NCBI RefSeq assembly: GCF_021391495.1
Contig: NZ_CP090063.1
Coordinates: 3,410,001-3,474,000 of the forward strand
DNA from: Amycolatopsis acidiphila
GTDB lineage: Bacteria; Actinomycetota; Actinomycetes; Mycobacteriales; Pseudonocardiaceae
Reading direction: 5' to 3'
DNA: 64,000 nt
Shown here: positions 26,815 to 34,168 of the stretch, one piece after another
Layout of the letters: each line of letters begins with the position of its first letter
Position numbering within the stretch: position 1 is the stretch's first letter
Position numbers and translations under genes: made by a program
The notes under the pieces: model-generated
Told to the model about the DNA's origin: nothing
Database searches by the model: none
The model's input: the letters and a program-made list of their open reading frames with translations, nothing else

Positions 26815-27267
26815 TCAGCGGGCCTCTGCCGCGCGGGGCGCCGAGCCCGCCAGGGGAGTGGTGTCGAGGTACCTGACCTCGTAGACCCGCTCGGCGAACT
26901 TCCAGCCGTCCGGGGTGCGCTGGTAGCGGTCGTGGTAGATGGCGTAGTTCAGTCCCTGGCGGCCATCGCGGGTGCGCGCGAGCTCCTGAAGATAGGCACG
27001 GCCGGTCGCGGTGTCGCCGTCGAGCCGGATCGTGCCCGGATGCGTGGTCTGCACGAAGAAGTCCCACTGGGCCTGCAGCCGCTCGGCCCCGGCGCGGATC
27101 TCCTCCCGGCCGACCAGCTCGGCGGGGATGTCGGGCATCCGCAGCACGCCGTCCGGCGTGAACAGCGACGCGAGGCGGGCGCGGTCGCGCATCATCGCCG
27201 CGTCGGTGAACTCGCCGCGCAGCGCCTCGATCTCGACGCGGTCGGCGACGGCCTGAAAGTCGGTCAT
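26815..27267 (-). CDS. NTF2-like / SnoaL-fold protein
   Basis: A 150-residue protein of the SnoaL/NTF2 cone fold: DRVEIEALRGEFTDAAMMRDRARLASLFTPDG at the N terminus, GREEIRAG, and YHDRYQRTPDGWKFAERVYEVRYLDTTPL at the C terminus. Relatives are ring hydroxylase small subunits, dehydratases and ketosteroid isomerases; the catalytic identity is open. It is probably co-transcribed with the LUD gene. The gene upstream is a decayed NmrA-type oxidoreductase. Confidence 0.8.
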   Translation of the reverse strand: MTDFQAVADRVEIEALRGEFTDAAMMRDRARLASLFTPDGVLRMPDIPAELVGREEIRAGAERLQAQWDFFVQTTHPGTIRLDGDTATGRAYLQELARTRDGRQGLNYAIYHDRYQRTPDGWKFAERVYEVRYLDTTPLAGSAPRAAEAR

Positions 27268-27348
27268 GGGGTTCCTCCTCGTCGCATCGGTGCGTTCGTC
27301 TCAGCAGTACGACAACGCAGCGCAGCGAAATGTGAGGCGGCGTCCTCC

Positions 27349-27983
27349 TCAGGCGGCGCGGACGGCGGGCTCGAGGATGTCTTCGCACCACTGCCGGAAG
27401 GTGGTGGGGGTGTCGATCGCATGCCGCGGCGTGCGGGCCACGCCGTTGTCCAGGCCGCTCTCCTTGGCGAGCAGCATCTCCAGCATGCCGTCGGCCCTGC
27501 CCTCGGAGAGGCCGAAGCCGATGGAGGCGGGCGGCGACGGCGGCGATGTCGCGGGTGGCGACGACAGGTCCCGTGTGGTCGGGGGAGAGGCCATCGGAGA
27601 GGACGCCCTGTTCCTTGATCGACCGGGTCTGCCTGAGCACGTTGTCCATGAACGAGGCCGCGGCCACCGCGCGGAATGCCATCCCGGTGCCGGCGATCAG
27701 GTCGTCCATCACCAGCGACGCGGGTGAAGCCGACATAGGCGTCGTGGATACTGGCGGCGGTGCGGTCGCTGGGCACCAGCCAGAACAACGCGGACGCGCC
27801 GGCGAACGCGCGGGCGACGACCTCGGGATCGCCGTGCGAGCCGGGGACGGCCTCGACCCGGTCGCGGACCTCGGCGGACAGCTTGGCCGGGTCGCGCACG
27901 ATGACGCGGACCGGCTGGTCGGCGGCGAGGACGTGGTCGAGGACCTGATGGCCGATGTTTCCGGTGGGGGTGGTGATGGACAC
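27349..27983 (-). pseudogene. NmrA-like NAD(P)H-binding oxidoreductase, frameshifted
   Basis: From a GTG at 27983 the minus strand reads SITTPTGNIGHQVLDHV (dinucleotide loop TGNIG), then AFAGASALFWLVP, and the frame is lost near 27735. MDDLIAGTGMAFRAVAAAS and GPVVATRDIAAVAARL follow in a second frame, and GFGLSEGRADGMLEMLLAKE with the C terminus in a third (from about 27545). The three blocks together resemble a full NmrA/atypical SDR of about 210 residues, so the gene is near-complete but interrupted twice. Head-to-head with a TetR relic. Confidence 0.75.
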
Positions 27984-27993
27984 GTCGCGGCCC

Positions 27994-28375
27994 GCGCGGG
28001 GACTCGAAGCGGTCACCCTGCTCTGCGGCCGGTTCCTGCAGCTGATGGTGTGGGAGCCCCAGGTGCGCACCTGCCGGCTGAGCATCGCCGAGGCCGAGCG
28101 GCTGCCCGGCAGCTCGAACGCGTACTTCGAGGCCATGTTCGCCAACGCCTACGAGCGGCTGACCGGGTAACCTCGCCGAGCGGTACGAGCTGGACCACGC
28201 CGACGGTGCCGCGCTGGCGGAAGACCTGCTCGGGCGCGCCGTGCTGCCGCGGCTGTTCCGGACGTTGCTCAACGTCGAGAAGCCGATCAAGGACCAGCCC
28301 GACGACGCCGCCCTGGCCCGGCACGTCGATCTGGCGGCGATCGGCCGACTGGTCGCGGCGGCACTGCCCGGCTGA
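27994..28375 (+). pseudogene. TetR-family regulator, C-terminal half only
   Basis: GLEAVTLLCGRFLQLMVWEPQVRT to AYERLTG, then after a frameshift near 28168 NLAERYELDHADGAALAEDL through the stop at 28375. This is the ligand-binding domain of a TetR regulator; the DNA-binding N terminus is missing, replaced by the start of the opposite NmrA gene. A hairpin terminator follows directly. Confidence 0.6.
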
Positions 28376-28393
28376 GTTCTCGTCACACACCGC

Positions 28394-28430
28394 GGTATCG
28401 GCGACCGGCTGATGGCCGGTCGCCGATACC
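28394..28430. terminator. Strong hairpin terminator
   Basis: A perfect 15-bp stem (ggtatcggcgaccgg with ccggtcgccgatacc) and seven-base loop, 18 bp after the stop of the TetR relic. It is a well-preserved terminator in a decayed neighbourhood. Confidence 0.75.
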
Positions 28431-28436
28431 CGTCAG

Positions 28437-28669
28437 TCATGCGCTGTCAACGGCACTGGCCGAACGCGGCGTGGCCGTGCACGTCGTCCTGCCGGGTCCG
28501 GTCGGAGTCCGTCGCACGCGCCATTTTGGACGGAGTGCGGGACGGTGCGGACGAAATTTTCCCGGACCCCGTGTCGGCGGCCGTCGCGGACAGCTGGCGC
28601 AACGGTGCGGCCAAGACGCTCGAGCACCAGAACCCGGCGCTCCCGCAACCGGCGGCCGCGGGGGCGTGA
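28437..28669 (+). pseudogene. SDR oxidoreductase C-terminal remnant
   Basis: ALSTALAERGVAVHVVLPGPV in one frame and, after a frameshift near 28500, SESVARAILDGVRDGADEIF, then SAAVADSWRNGAAKTLEHQN to the stop. This is the C-terminal 75 residues of a short-chain dehydrogenase (IFPDP/ESWR-type). The catalytic YxxxK and cofactor-binding parts are absent here. A segment that fits the middle of the same protein lies inverted just downstream. Confidence 0.7.
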
Positions 28670-28679
28670 ACGTGGGGCG

Positions 28680-28778
28680 GGCCAGCAAAGGGAGAAACGC
28701 CTGGATCATCCGGTAGGTGCCGAAGAGGTTGACGGCGAGGTGCTGTCCGACGAGCCGCCGCAGGAGCTCTCCGATCAC
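28680..28778 (-). pseudogene. Inverted fragment of an SDR oxidoreductase
   Basis: The minus strand reads ELLRRLVGQHLAVNLFGTYR, then MIQAFLPLLA, the helix and strand that precede the catalytic serine in the same SDR subfamily as the plus-strand remnant at 28437-28669. It is best explained as part of the same gene, inverted. It points toward the C-terminal remnant. Confidence 0.6.
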
Positions 28779-28814
28779 GCGCCAGGCCCTGAGGCCCGGT
28801 ACGAGTCCCGCGAG

Positions 28815-29147
28815 GCGAACTGGACGTCGACGCGCTCATCGCGCTGATGACCGACGACGCGTGGGTGCGGATGCCGTCACTGCCGTTCGAGTACCGCGGC
28901 AGCGACGCCGCGCGGCTTCTTCGGTGCGATCAGGGCCCAATTCGGGCGTGTGGACCGGATGGTGCCCGTCCGGGCCAACGGCCAGCCCGCGTGGGGCCAG
29001 TACATCCGCGACCAGGTCACCGGCAAGCTGCACATCGCCGGCGTCGTCGTGGTCGGCCTCGCCGGCGACCGGATCCGCGAGTTCACCCACTTCGAGCCGG
29101 CGGTCGCGCCGTACTTCGGCCTGCCACGGACGCTCGACCGGTCCTGA
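28815..29147 (+). pseudogene. ECF sigma factor SnoaL-type C-terminal domain remnant
   Basis: LDVDALIALMTDDAWVRMPS and LPFEYRGSDAAR, then after a frameshift near 28915 FFGAIRAQFGRVDRMVPVRA, GQPAWGQYIRDQ and FTHFEPAVAPYFGLPRTL. This is the SnoaL-like tail that follows sigma-2 and sigma-4 in ECF factors of the SigG/SigJ type (two intact examples occur in this window). No sigma domains remain upstream, so it is a relic. Confidence 0.65.
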
Positions 29148-29179
29148 CAATGGTGCACGGTCGGTGCGATCATCGGCGT

Positions 29180-29635
29180 ATGACGGCATGGCAGGACGTC
29201 GAACGGGCGGAGCCGGAGTTCGCGCAGCGCGTGCGGGCGCTGTTCGACGCGCACAAGCACAAGACGATCGCCACCGTCCGAGCCGACGGCTCACCCCGGA
29301 TCTCCGGCATCGAGGTCGTCTTCGAGGGCGGTGAGCTCGTCTTCGGTTCGATGCCGAACGCCCGCAAGGGCGCGGACCTCCGCCGGGATCCGCGGTTCGC
29401 CCTGCACAGTGCCACGGTCGACCCGGTAGAGGGCGCCGAAGCGCAGTGGCCGGGCGAGGCGAAGATCTCCGGCCGGGCGATCGCCGCCGGAGCCCTCACA
29501 GAAGGACCGGACGGCGACCGTTTCCAGGCCGACATCGCCGAGGTCGTGCACACCCACCTCAACGAGGAAGCGACGTTGCTCGTCGTGGAGTGGTGGACGG
29601 CTGCGCACGGACTGCGACAGATCGAGCGCGAGTAA
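29180..29635 (+). CDS. Pyridoxamine 5'-phosphate oxidase-family (split-barrel flavin) protein
   Basis: A 151-residue split beta-barrel protein: HKHKTIATVRADGSPRISG (the PPOX/FDOR opening motif), LVFGSMPNARKGADLRRDPRFALHSA, and KISGRAIAAG with a C-terminal helix. Such proteins bind FMN or F420 and are often reductases or F420-dependent quinone/biliverdin reductase relatives. ATG start with no strong ribosome site. It is flanked on both sides by relics but itself shows no disruption. Confidence 0.78.
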   Translation: MTAWQDVERAEPEFAQRVRALFDAHKHKTIATVRADGSPRISGIEVVFEGGELVFGSMPNARKGADLRRDPRFALHSATVDPVEGAEAQWPGEAKISGRAIAAGALTEGPDGDRFQADIAEVVHTHLNEEATLLVVEWWTAAHGLRQIERE

Positions 29636-29713
29636 GCACTCCGTCGTCCCGCTGCCGCCGCGCTGATGCGGTGATCGGCCGCGCCCGCAATCCGACCCCC
29701 GCACCCCGGATGA

Positions 29714-30241
29714 GTGCGCGCCGCGAACGAGTACGTCGCCGCCCTTCGCGAATGCGCGAAGGCCGCCGAGCAGGGCGGTATCCGCTACAGCCTCGAACCG
29801 CACCCGTTCTGCTACGGCGCCAACACCGAGGGTCTGCTGCGCATCCTGGAGGCGGTCGATTCGCCCGCACTGGGCGTGAACCTCGACCCGAGCCATCTCT
29901 TCCCCGTCGGCGACCTGCCTCACATCGTGGTGCACCGCCTCGGAAACCGCGTGCTGCACAGTCATTTCTCGGACAACGACGGCGAGACGAACGTCCACTG
30001 GCGACCCGGGACGGGCAAGATCGACTGGCGGCATCTCCTGCGGGCGCCGGCCGACACGGGCTACGACGGCGTGATCTCCCTGGAGTTCGAGGACGTGCCC
30101 GGGGTTTCGCGGGGCACCCGGGACGACCACGGCGCCTACCACGGTAACGTCGAGGCGACGGGCGAGTTCGAGAGCGAGTACCGCATCGCGTTGGCGTATC
30201 TCACCGAGCTCGCGACCGAAGCCGGACTGCGCGTCGAGTGA
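29714..30241 (+). pseudogene. Sugar phosphate isomerase/epimerase, N-terminally truncated
   Basis: The final 175 residues of a xylose isomerase-like TIM barrel: IRYSLEPHPFCYGANTEGLL (metal-ligand Glu), LGVNLDPSHLFPVGD (Asp, His), VLHSHFSDNDGETNVHW (His, Asp) and GVISLEFEDVPG (Glu). The first about 100 residues and first strands of the barrel are missing. The stop codon overlaps a potential GTG of the lactonase gene, which suggests an original operon for sugar or lactone metabolism. A GTG at 29714 could start translation, but an incomplete barrel should not fold. Confidence 0.7.
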
Positions 30242-30276
30242 CCGCAAGCGGTGACGAAGCTGTGAAGGAAGAAGGC

Positions 30277-31344
30277 ATGAGCGCGCTCGTGATCGGGACC
30301 TACACCGAGAAACTGCCCCATGTGGACGGACATGCGACCGGGATACTCGCGGGCGGTTACGACGGTACCGGTGTCACCGGTCTGACCGTGCCGGCCCTTG
30401 TCCGCAACCCGTCGTGGCTGACGACGACCGAGGACGGACGGTACCTCTACGCGGCGGCGGAAACCGTGGAGTTCGAGGGGCGGCCCGGTGGTGGCGTGGT
30501 CGCCTACGCGCGAGACCCCGGGACCGGCGCCCTCAAGCTCCTGAACACGGCCTCCTCGGGCGGTGTCGAACCCGCCCACGTCGGGCTCGACCCGAGCGAG
30601 CGCTTCGTCCTCGTCGCGAACTACCGCAGCGGTTCGGTCTCGGTCTTCGCGCGCGAAGCCGACGGCCGGCTCGGCGCGATGGTCGAGCACGTCCAGCACG
30701 AGGGGTCGAGCGTGCACCCGGTCCGCCAGACCGGCCCGCACGCGCACCAGATCCTGTTCGACCCGGTGACCGGTGACCTGCTGGTTCCCGACCTCGGCCT
30801 CGACGCGGTGCTCGTCTACCGGTTCGGTGCGGACGGCTCGCTCGAGGAGCGTCCGGAGGCACGCCTGAACTGCGCACCCGGGGCCGGCCCGCGGCATCTC
30901 GCGTTCCACCAGGACGGACGGCACCTGTTCCTGCTCAACGAGCTCGACAGCACGCTGGCGGTCCTGCGCCGCGACGGCGACCGGTTCGCGCAGACCCAGG
31001 TGGCCTCGACCCTGCCGCCGGATTTCCAGGGACACAACCAGACCAGCGCGGTGCGGGTGTCAGCGTCCGGGAAGTCGGTGCTGGCGTCCAACCGCGGTCA
31101 CGACAGCATCGCCGTCTTCGCGTTCGACGCCGGGCCCGCGACCGTGACGTTGCGCCTTGTCGAGCCCTCGCTCGGCCGCGAACCCCGGGATTTCGTCCAA
31201 ACCCCCGACGGCGCGCATGTCCTCGTCGGGAACCAGGACAGCGACAACCTGGTGCTGTTCGCCCTCGACGAGGCGGCCCCGAGCCTGAAGCATGTCTGGA
31301 CCGGCGAAGCCCCCACGCCGGTGTGTCTGCGTTTCACGCCATAG
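30277..31344 (+). CDS. Lactonase family protein (6-phosphogluconolactonase-type seven-bladed propeller)
   Basis: A 355-residue protein with repeated beta-propeller blades, each near a pattern such as DGRYLYAAAETVEFEG, SERFVLVANYRSGSVSVFA, DGRHLFLLNELDSTLAVLRR and KSVLASNRGHDSIAVFAFDA. GPHAHQILFDPVTGDLLVPDLG and GPRHLAFHQDG match the Pgl/YbhE lactonase family. GAAGGAAGAAGG precedes the ATG chosen here; an upstream GTG at 30238 overlapping the isomerase stop is possible. It probably hydrolyses a sugar lactone in the pathway of the now-truncated isomerase. Confidence 0.85.
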   Translation: MSALVIGTYTEKLPHVDGHATGILAGGYDGTGVTGLTVPALVRNPSWLTTTEDGRYLYAAAETVEFEGRPGGGVVAYARDPGTGALKLLNTASSGGVEPAHVGLDPSERFVLVANYRSGSVSVFAREADGRLGAMVEHVQHEGSSVHPVRQTGPHAHQILFDPVTGDLLVPDLGLDAVLVYRFGADGSLEERPEARLNCAPGAGPRHLAFHQDGRHLFLLNELDSTLAVLRRDGDRFAQTQVASTLPPDFQGHNQTSAVRVSASGKSVLASNRGHDSIAVFAFDAGPATVTLRLVEPSLGREPRDFVQTPDGAHVLVGNQDSDNLVLFALDEAAPSLKHVWTGEAPTPVCLRFTP

Positions 31345-31431
31345 CAGACACATCTGCGGTGGGCGGCCGAGGGGCTCGGCAACCGCTCGACGTTGTTCGG
31401 CCTGTTCACTCGCGGCCGGGAGCAGAGGTCA

Positions 31432-31651
31432 TCAGCTGGGCTGCCAGTGATCTCGCCGGAACCACCGCGTTCGCCTCTCGCGGGATGATGTCGTAGCCCC
31501 GCTCGTTGAACAGTCGCTGCGCCGGTAGCCGCCAGTCAGCGGGGCCGTAGCGAGGAGGGCGGCTTCAGCCGAGGCGGAAATGGTCGGCGGCCGGTGCCGA
31601 GAAGGTCGTTCCAGTCGCAAACAGCACCACCAGCCGGTAGTCGACCACCAT
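31432..31651 (-). pseudogene. Probable DUF5691-type remnant downstream of SWIM gene
   Basis: Immediately after the SWIM relic stop the minus strand opens with MVVDYRLVVLFATG and then, in another frame, SAEAALLATAPLTGGYRR, which recalls the N-terminal LVTAALLGT...ALLxxAALLTAYRRAG pattern of DUF5691 proteins. Those are regularly encoded next to SWIM proteins in actinobacteria. Further text (RLFNERGYDIIPREANAVVP) occurs in a third frame. Heavily decayed; identification is tentative. Confidence 0.35.
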
Positions 31652-32483
31652 GCTCAGCGGGTGCGGGCGCGCTTGCACCATTCGCCGGACAGGGCGAGCA
31701 GCTGCCAGAGGTTCGTACCGGGAGTCAGGACCAGCGCCGCTCCTTCCGGGTCGACGAGCAGCGTTGACTCCCGGGCACGGCCGCCACGCCGTCGAGCGCC
31801 ATCGGGACGTGGCGCAGCGACGGGTTTCCGGCCAGCCAGCGCGCGGCCTAGCCGAGTACAACGCGGACGTCCCGGCGCCCTGGGGTGATCTCGTGCTCGT
31901 CCCGATGTCCAGTGCCCGTCGTGGTGCGCTGTGCCGCGCCAGGCCTGCCGCCACGACGGACCCGAGCCCGTGAGCGACCCGGAGCGCCTGCCCGGCGGCC
32001 GCGAAGTCCAGCGGTACTACGGTTTCGCCAGTGCGCTCGCCGGGGAGTAACGTACGCTGGGACAACAGCTGGTCGGCTGAGCCCGACGACCAGCCACCTG
32101 CCGACCGATGCGGTCGCCGATCTCATTGCGCCGACGCGGTCGGCCGAAGACGGTCGCAGGTCGCCCATCCCGGCGTGGTCCAACTTGACGCGGCGCCGCC
32201 GTGCGCGTCCCCAGCGGCAGGAGCGCGAGCCCCTGCTTGCCGGGGAACTTTCGGCTGGGGTAGGGGCAGCGGAAGGAGGGCCCGATCAGGTTGACGCTGA
32301 CCTGGTAGGGCGAGCGGGCGCCGCCCTGCCACTTGCTCCAGACGAGCGACTCGATACTGCCGAGATCGGACCACCGGGGGCGTTCGCCGGTGCGGACGCG
32401 GCCTTGCACGAGGAGCTGTCAAGTGCGAGCACGAGCACCTGGGCCCCCGACCACCGTGACCCCAAACCCGCGTACCGCCCCAC
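31651..32483 (-). pseudogene. SWIM zinc-finger family protein, degenerate
   Basis: Minus-strand blocks follow the normal order of SWIM zinc-finger proteins: SRWSGAQVLVLALDSSSCKA, then in a second frame RWSDLGSIESLVWSKWQGG, YQVSVNLIGPSF and CPYPSRKFPGKQGLALLPL, and far downstream PSLRHVPMALDGVAAVPG and LLVDPEGAALVLTPGTNLWQ, then a stop. The zinc site, normally C-x-C-x(n)-C-x-H (CSCPSRKFPCKH), reads CPYPSRKFPGKQ, so three of four ligands are gone. At least three frame changes. SWIM proteins in this context belong to the SWIM-MoxR-DUF5691 conflict-type operon. Confidence 0.7.
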
Positions 32484-32566
32484 TGCCGTCCTGTGGACAG
32501 CCTGTCCAGCGGCAGTTCAACGATAGGAAACTGGATCTTGGCCCGCGGATCCGGATGTCGACGCCG

Positions 32567-34168
32567 TCAGAGACTGGACATCCAGTTGCCGAGCCAGGAC
32601 TCGCGCCACGCCACGGTCAGCTCCACAAGTCCGGCCAGTCCGTTCAGCTCGGACCTCCACCTCGCTTCGAGGTCTGCGCAGAAACGTGAGACCGGTTGTT
32701 CGAGTACTTCGTTCTTGAAGTAGTGATCAATGACATCTTTCGGTACCGAGATCTTTCCTTTTCCACGCAGGACCGAGTAGTTGAACTGCCGGCAGATGAG
32801 ATATTCGATGTTCGGATGGTCTTCCGGGTTGTGCCAGTGATCGTGCCGCGAGTCACGAATCTGCGCGAAAGCGGCATAGAGCCGGTCGACAATCGTGAGT
32901 AGCGCGTCCTCGGTCGCCTTGACCTGCCAAGAGAACCAGACTGCGACGCGGCGCCGCGTGGTCTTCGGCAGACACGGGAACAACGATCCGGCGAGAACCC
33001 GGTAGTCGAACGCGGGATTCGGCTTGGCCTGCCGGGTACCGACGATCGGAGCGACCTCCGGACACTCAAGTGCCCGGAGGATCCGAAGGAATGCCTGCAC
33101 CGGGTTGGTGTCCTGGGAGTCCTCGTTGGCCAGTTCCTTCAGCGCCTTGTTTTTGGCGACCAGATCGCGAACCCCCAAGCCCTGGATCACCAGTTGCAGG
33201 TGAATGAACGCCAGATCGTCGAGAGTGGTGTTCGAGCACGCCACGACGCCGACGAAGGGCAGCGAGCTGAGGAAGCCCATGAGTGTATGGGTGGAACCGA
33301 TTCGTGCCGGTCCGACAAGCGTGACTGGCAGGCAGACCGTGATCTGTTCGCGATCGTTGTCCTGGGCGAGGTATCCAGCTGTCCGGGAGGGAGCGAGTGA
33401 GGCGACGTGGAACCAGTTCCCGGTCCGGTGGCCCACCCTGCTGTCGGCCAGCCACAATCCGAAGCCTCGTTCCAGTGCGAATTCCGCCAGATGCCTGCCG
33501 AGCCGCATCCGGGTTTCGGCCGACGACTCCCCGAGGGCGAGAGCGAACCTGATGGCGTGGGAAGACGCATGCGGCGGCGGGCCCTCTTCACGGCCGTGCA
33601 CGTGCTGGACCCCGGGCTTTCCACGCATCTTGGGCGGGACCTGGGCTGGCCACTGGGCGGACAGAAGCGGAACGCCGGCGACCTCCGCGGCGAGTTTCGC
33701 GGTGTAAGCGATGACCTCCTTGATCAGGAGCGCACGGCGGAAGTCGACGGTCGCTGCTTCGGAGCCGCTGATGCTGATGACACCTTCGAAGGTGCGCACC
33801 GACTCGAACGTGAACGACGGATTCGGCCGGGCGATCCCGGAGAAGACGTTGCGGCCGTTGCGGTCGATCGTGAGGCTTTCGCCTGTCCCGGCGTGCCGGC
33901 CCCCACGGGCCGAGTCGACCAAGCCGGTTCTCGTGCCGATGACAATGCCGACTCCATTCGCGCTGGACGAGAGAGCTTCGACGAACCCGGAGCCTTCTTG
34001 CTCCTGGGCCATCAGGTCACGGAAGTATCCCGGCGAGTTGGGCAGGTGGTGGATTTCGAAGTCCACCCGCATCTGGGGTCCCTTCCCCAGGATGTAACCC
34101 GCTTTGGCGAGTTCCATCAAGCGGCTCACCGACACTGGACCGTCGTCGCTGTGATCAGGCCTATCCAT
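32567..34168 (-). CDS. Unrecognised 533-residue protein, third gene of the TIR operon
   Basis: I do not recognise a family. The ATG at 34168 overlaps the upstream gene by 8 bp and has GGGAGG before it. The N-terminal 330 residues look alpha/beta: GKGPQMRVDFEIHHLPNSPG, FTFESVRTFEGVISISGSEA, then RRALLIKEVIAYTAKLAAEV. The C-terminal 180 residues are helical and end in SRFCADLEARWRSELN and AWRESWLGNWMSSL. No Walker, protease or nuclease motif is convincing, and no membrane helix or signal peptide is seen. Base composition is visibly poorer in G+C than flanking genes. Position and coupling mark it as a subunit of the TIR system, perhaps a sensor or regulator. Confidence 0.8.
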   Translation of the reverse strand: MDRPDHSDDGPVSVSRLMELAKAGYILGKGPQMRVDFEIHHLPNSPGYFRDLMAQEQEGSGFVEALSSSANGVGIVIGTRTGLVDSARGGRHAGTGESLTIDRNGRNVFSGIARPNPSFTFESVRTFEGVISISGSEAATVDFRRALLIKEVIAYTAKLAAEVAGVPLLSAQWPAQVPPKMRGKPGVQHVHGREEGPPPHASSHAIRFALALGESSAETRMRLGRHLAEFALERGFGLWLADSRVGHRTGNWFHVASLAPSRTAGYLAQDNDREQITVCLPVTLVGPARIGSTHTLMGFLSSLPFVGVVACSNTTLDDLAFIHLQLVIQGLGVRDLVAKNKALKELANEDSQDTNPVQAFLRILRALECPEVAPIVGTRQAKPNPAFDYRVLAGSLFPCLPKTTRRRVAVWFSWQVKATEDALLTIVDRLYAAFAQIRDSRHDHWHNPEDHPNIEYLICRQFNYSVLRGKGKISVPKDVIDHYFKNEVLEQPVSRFCADLEARWRSELNGLAGLVELTVAWRESWLGNWMSSL

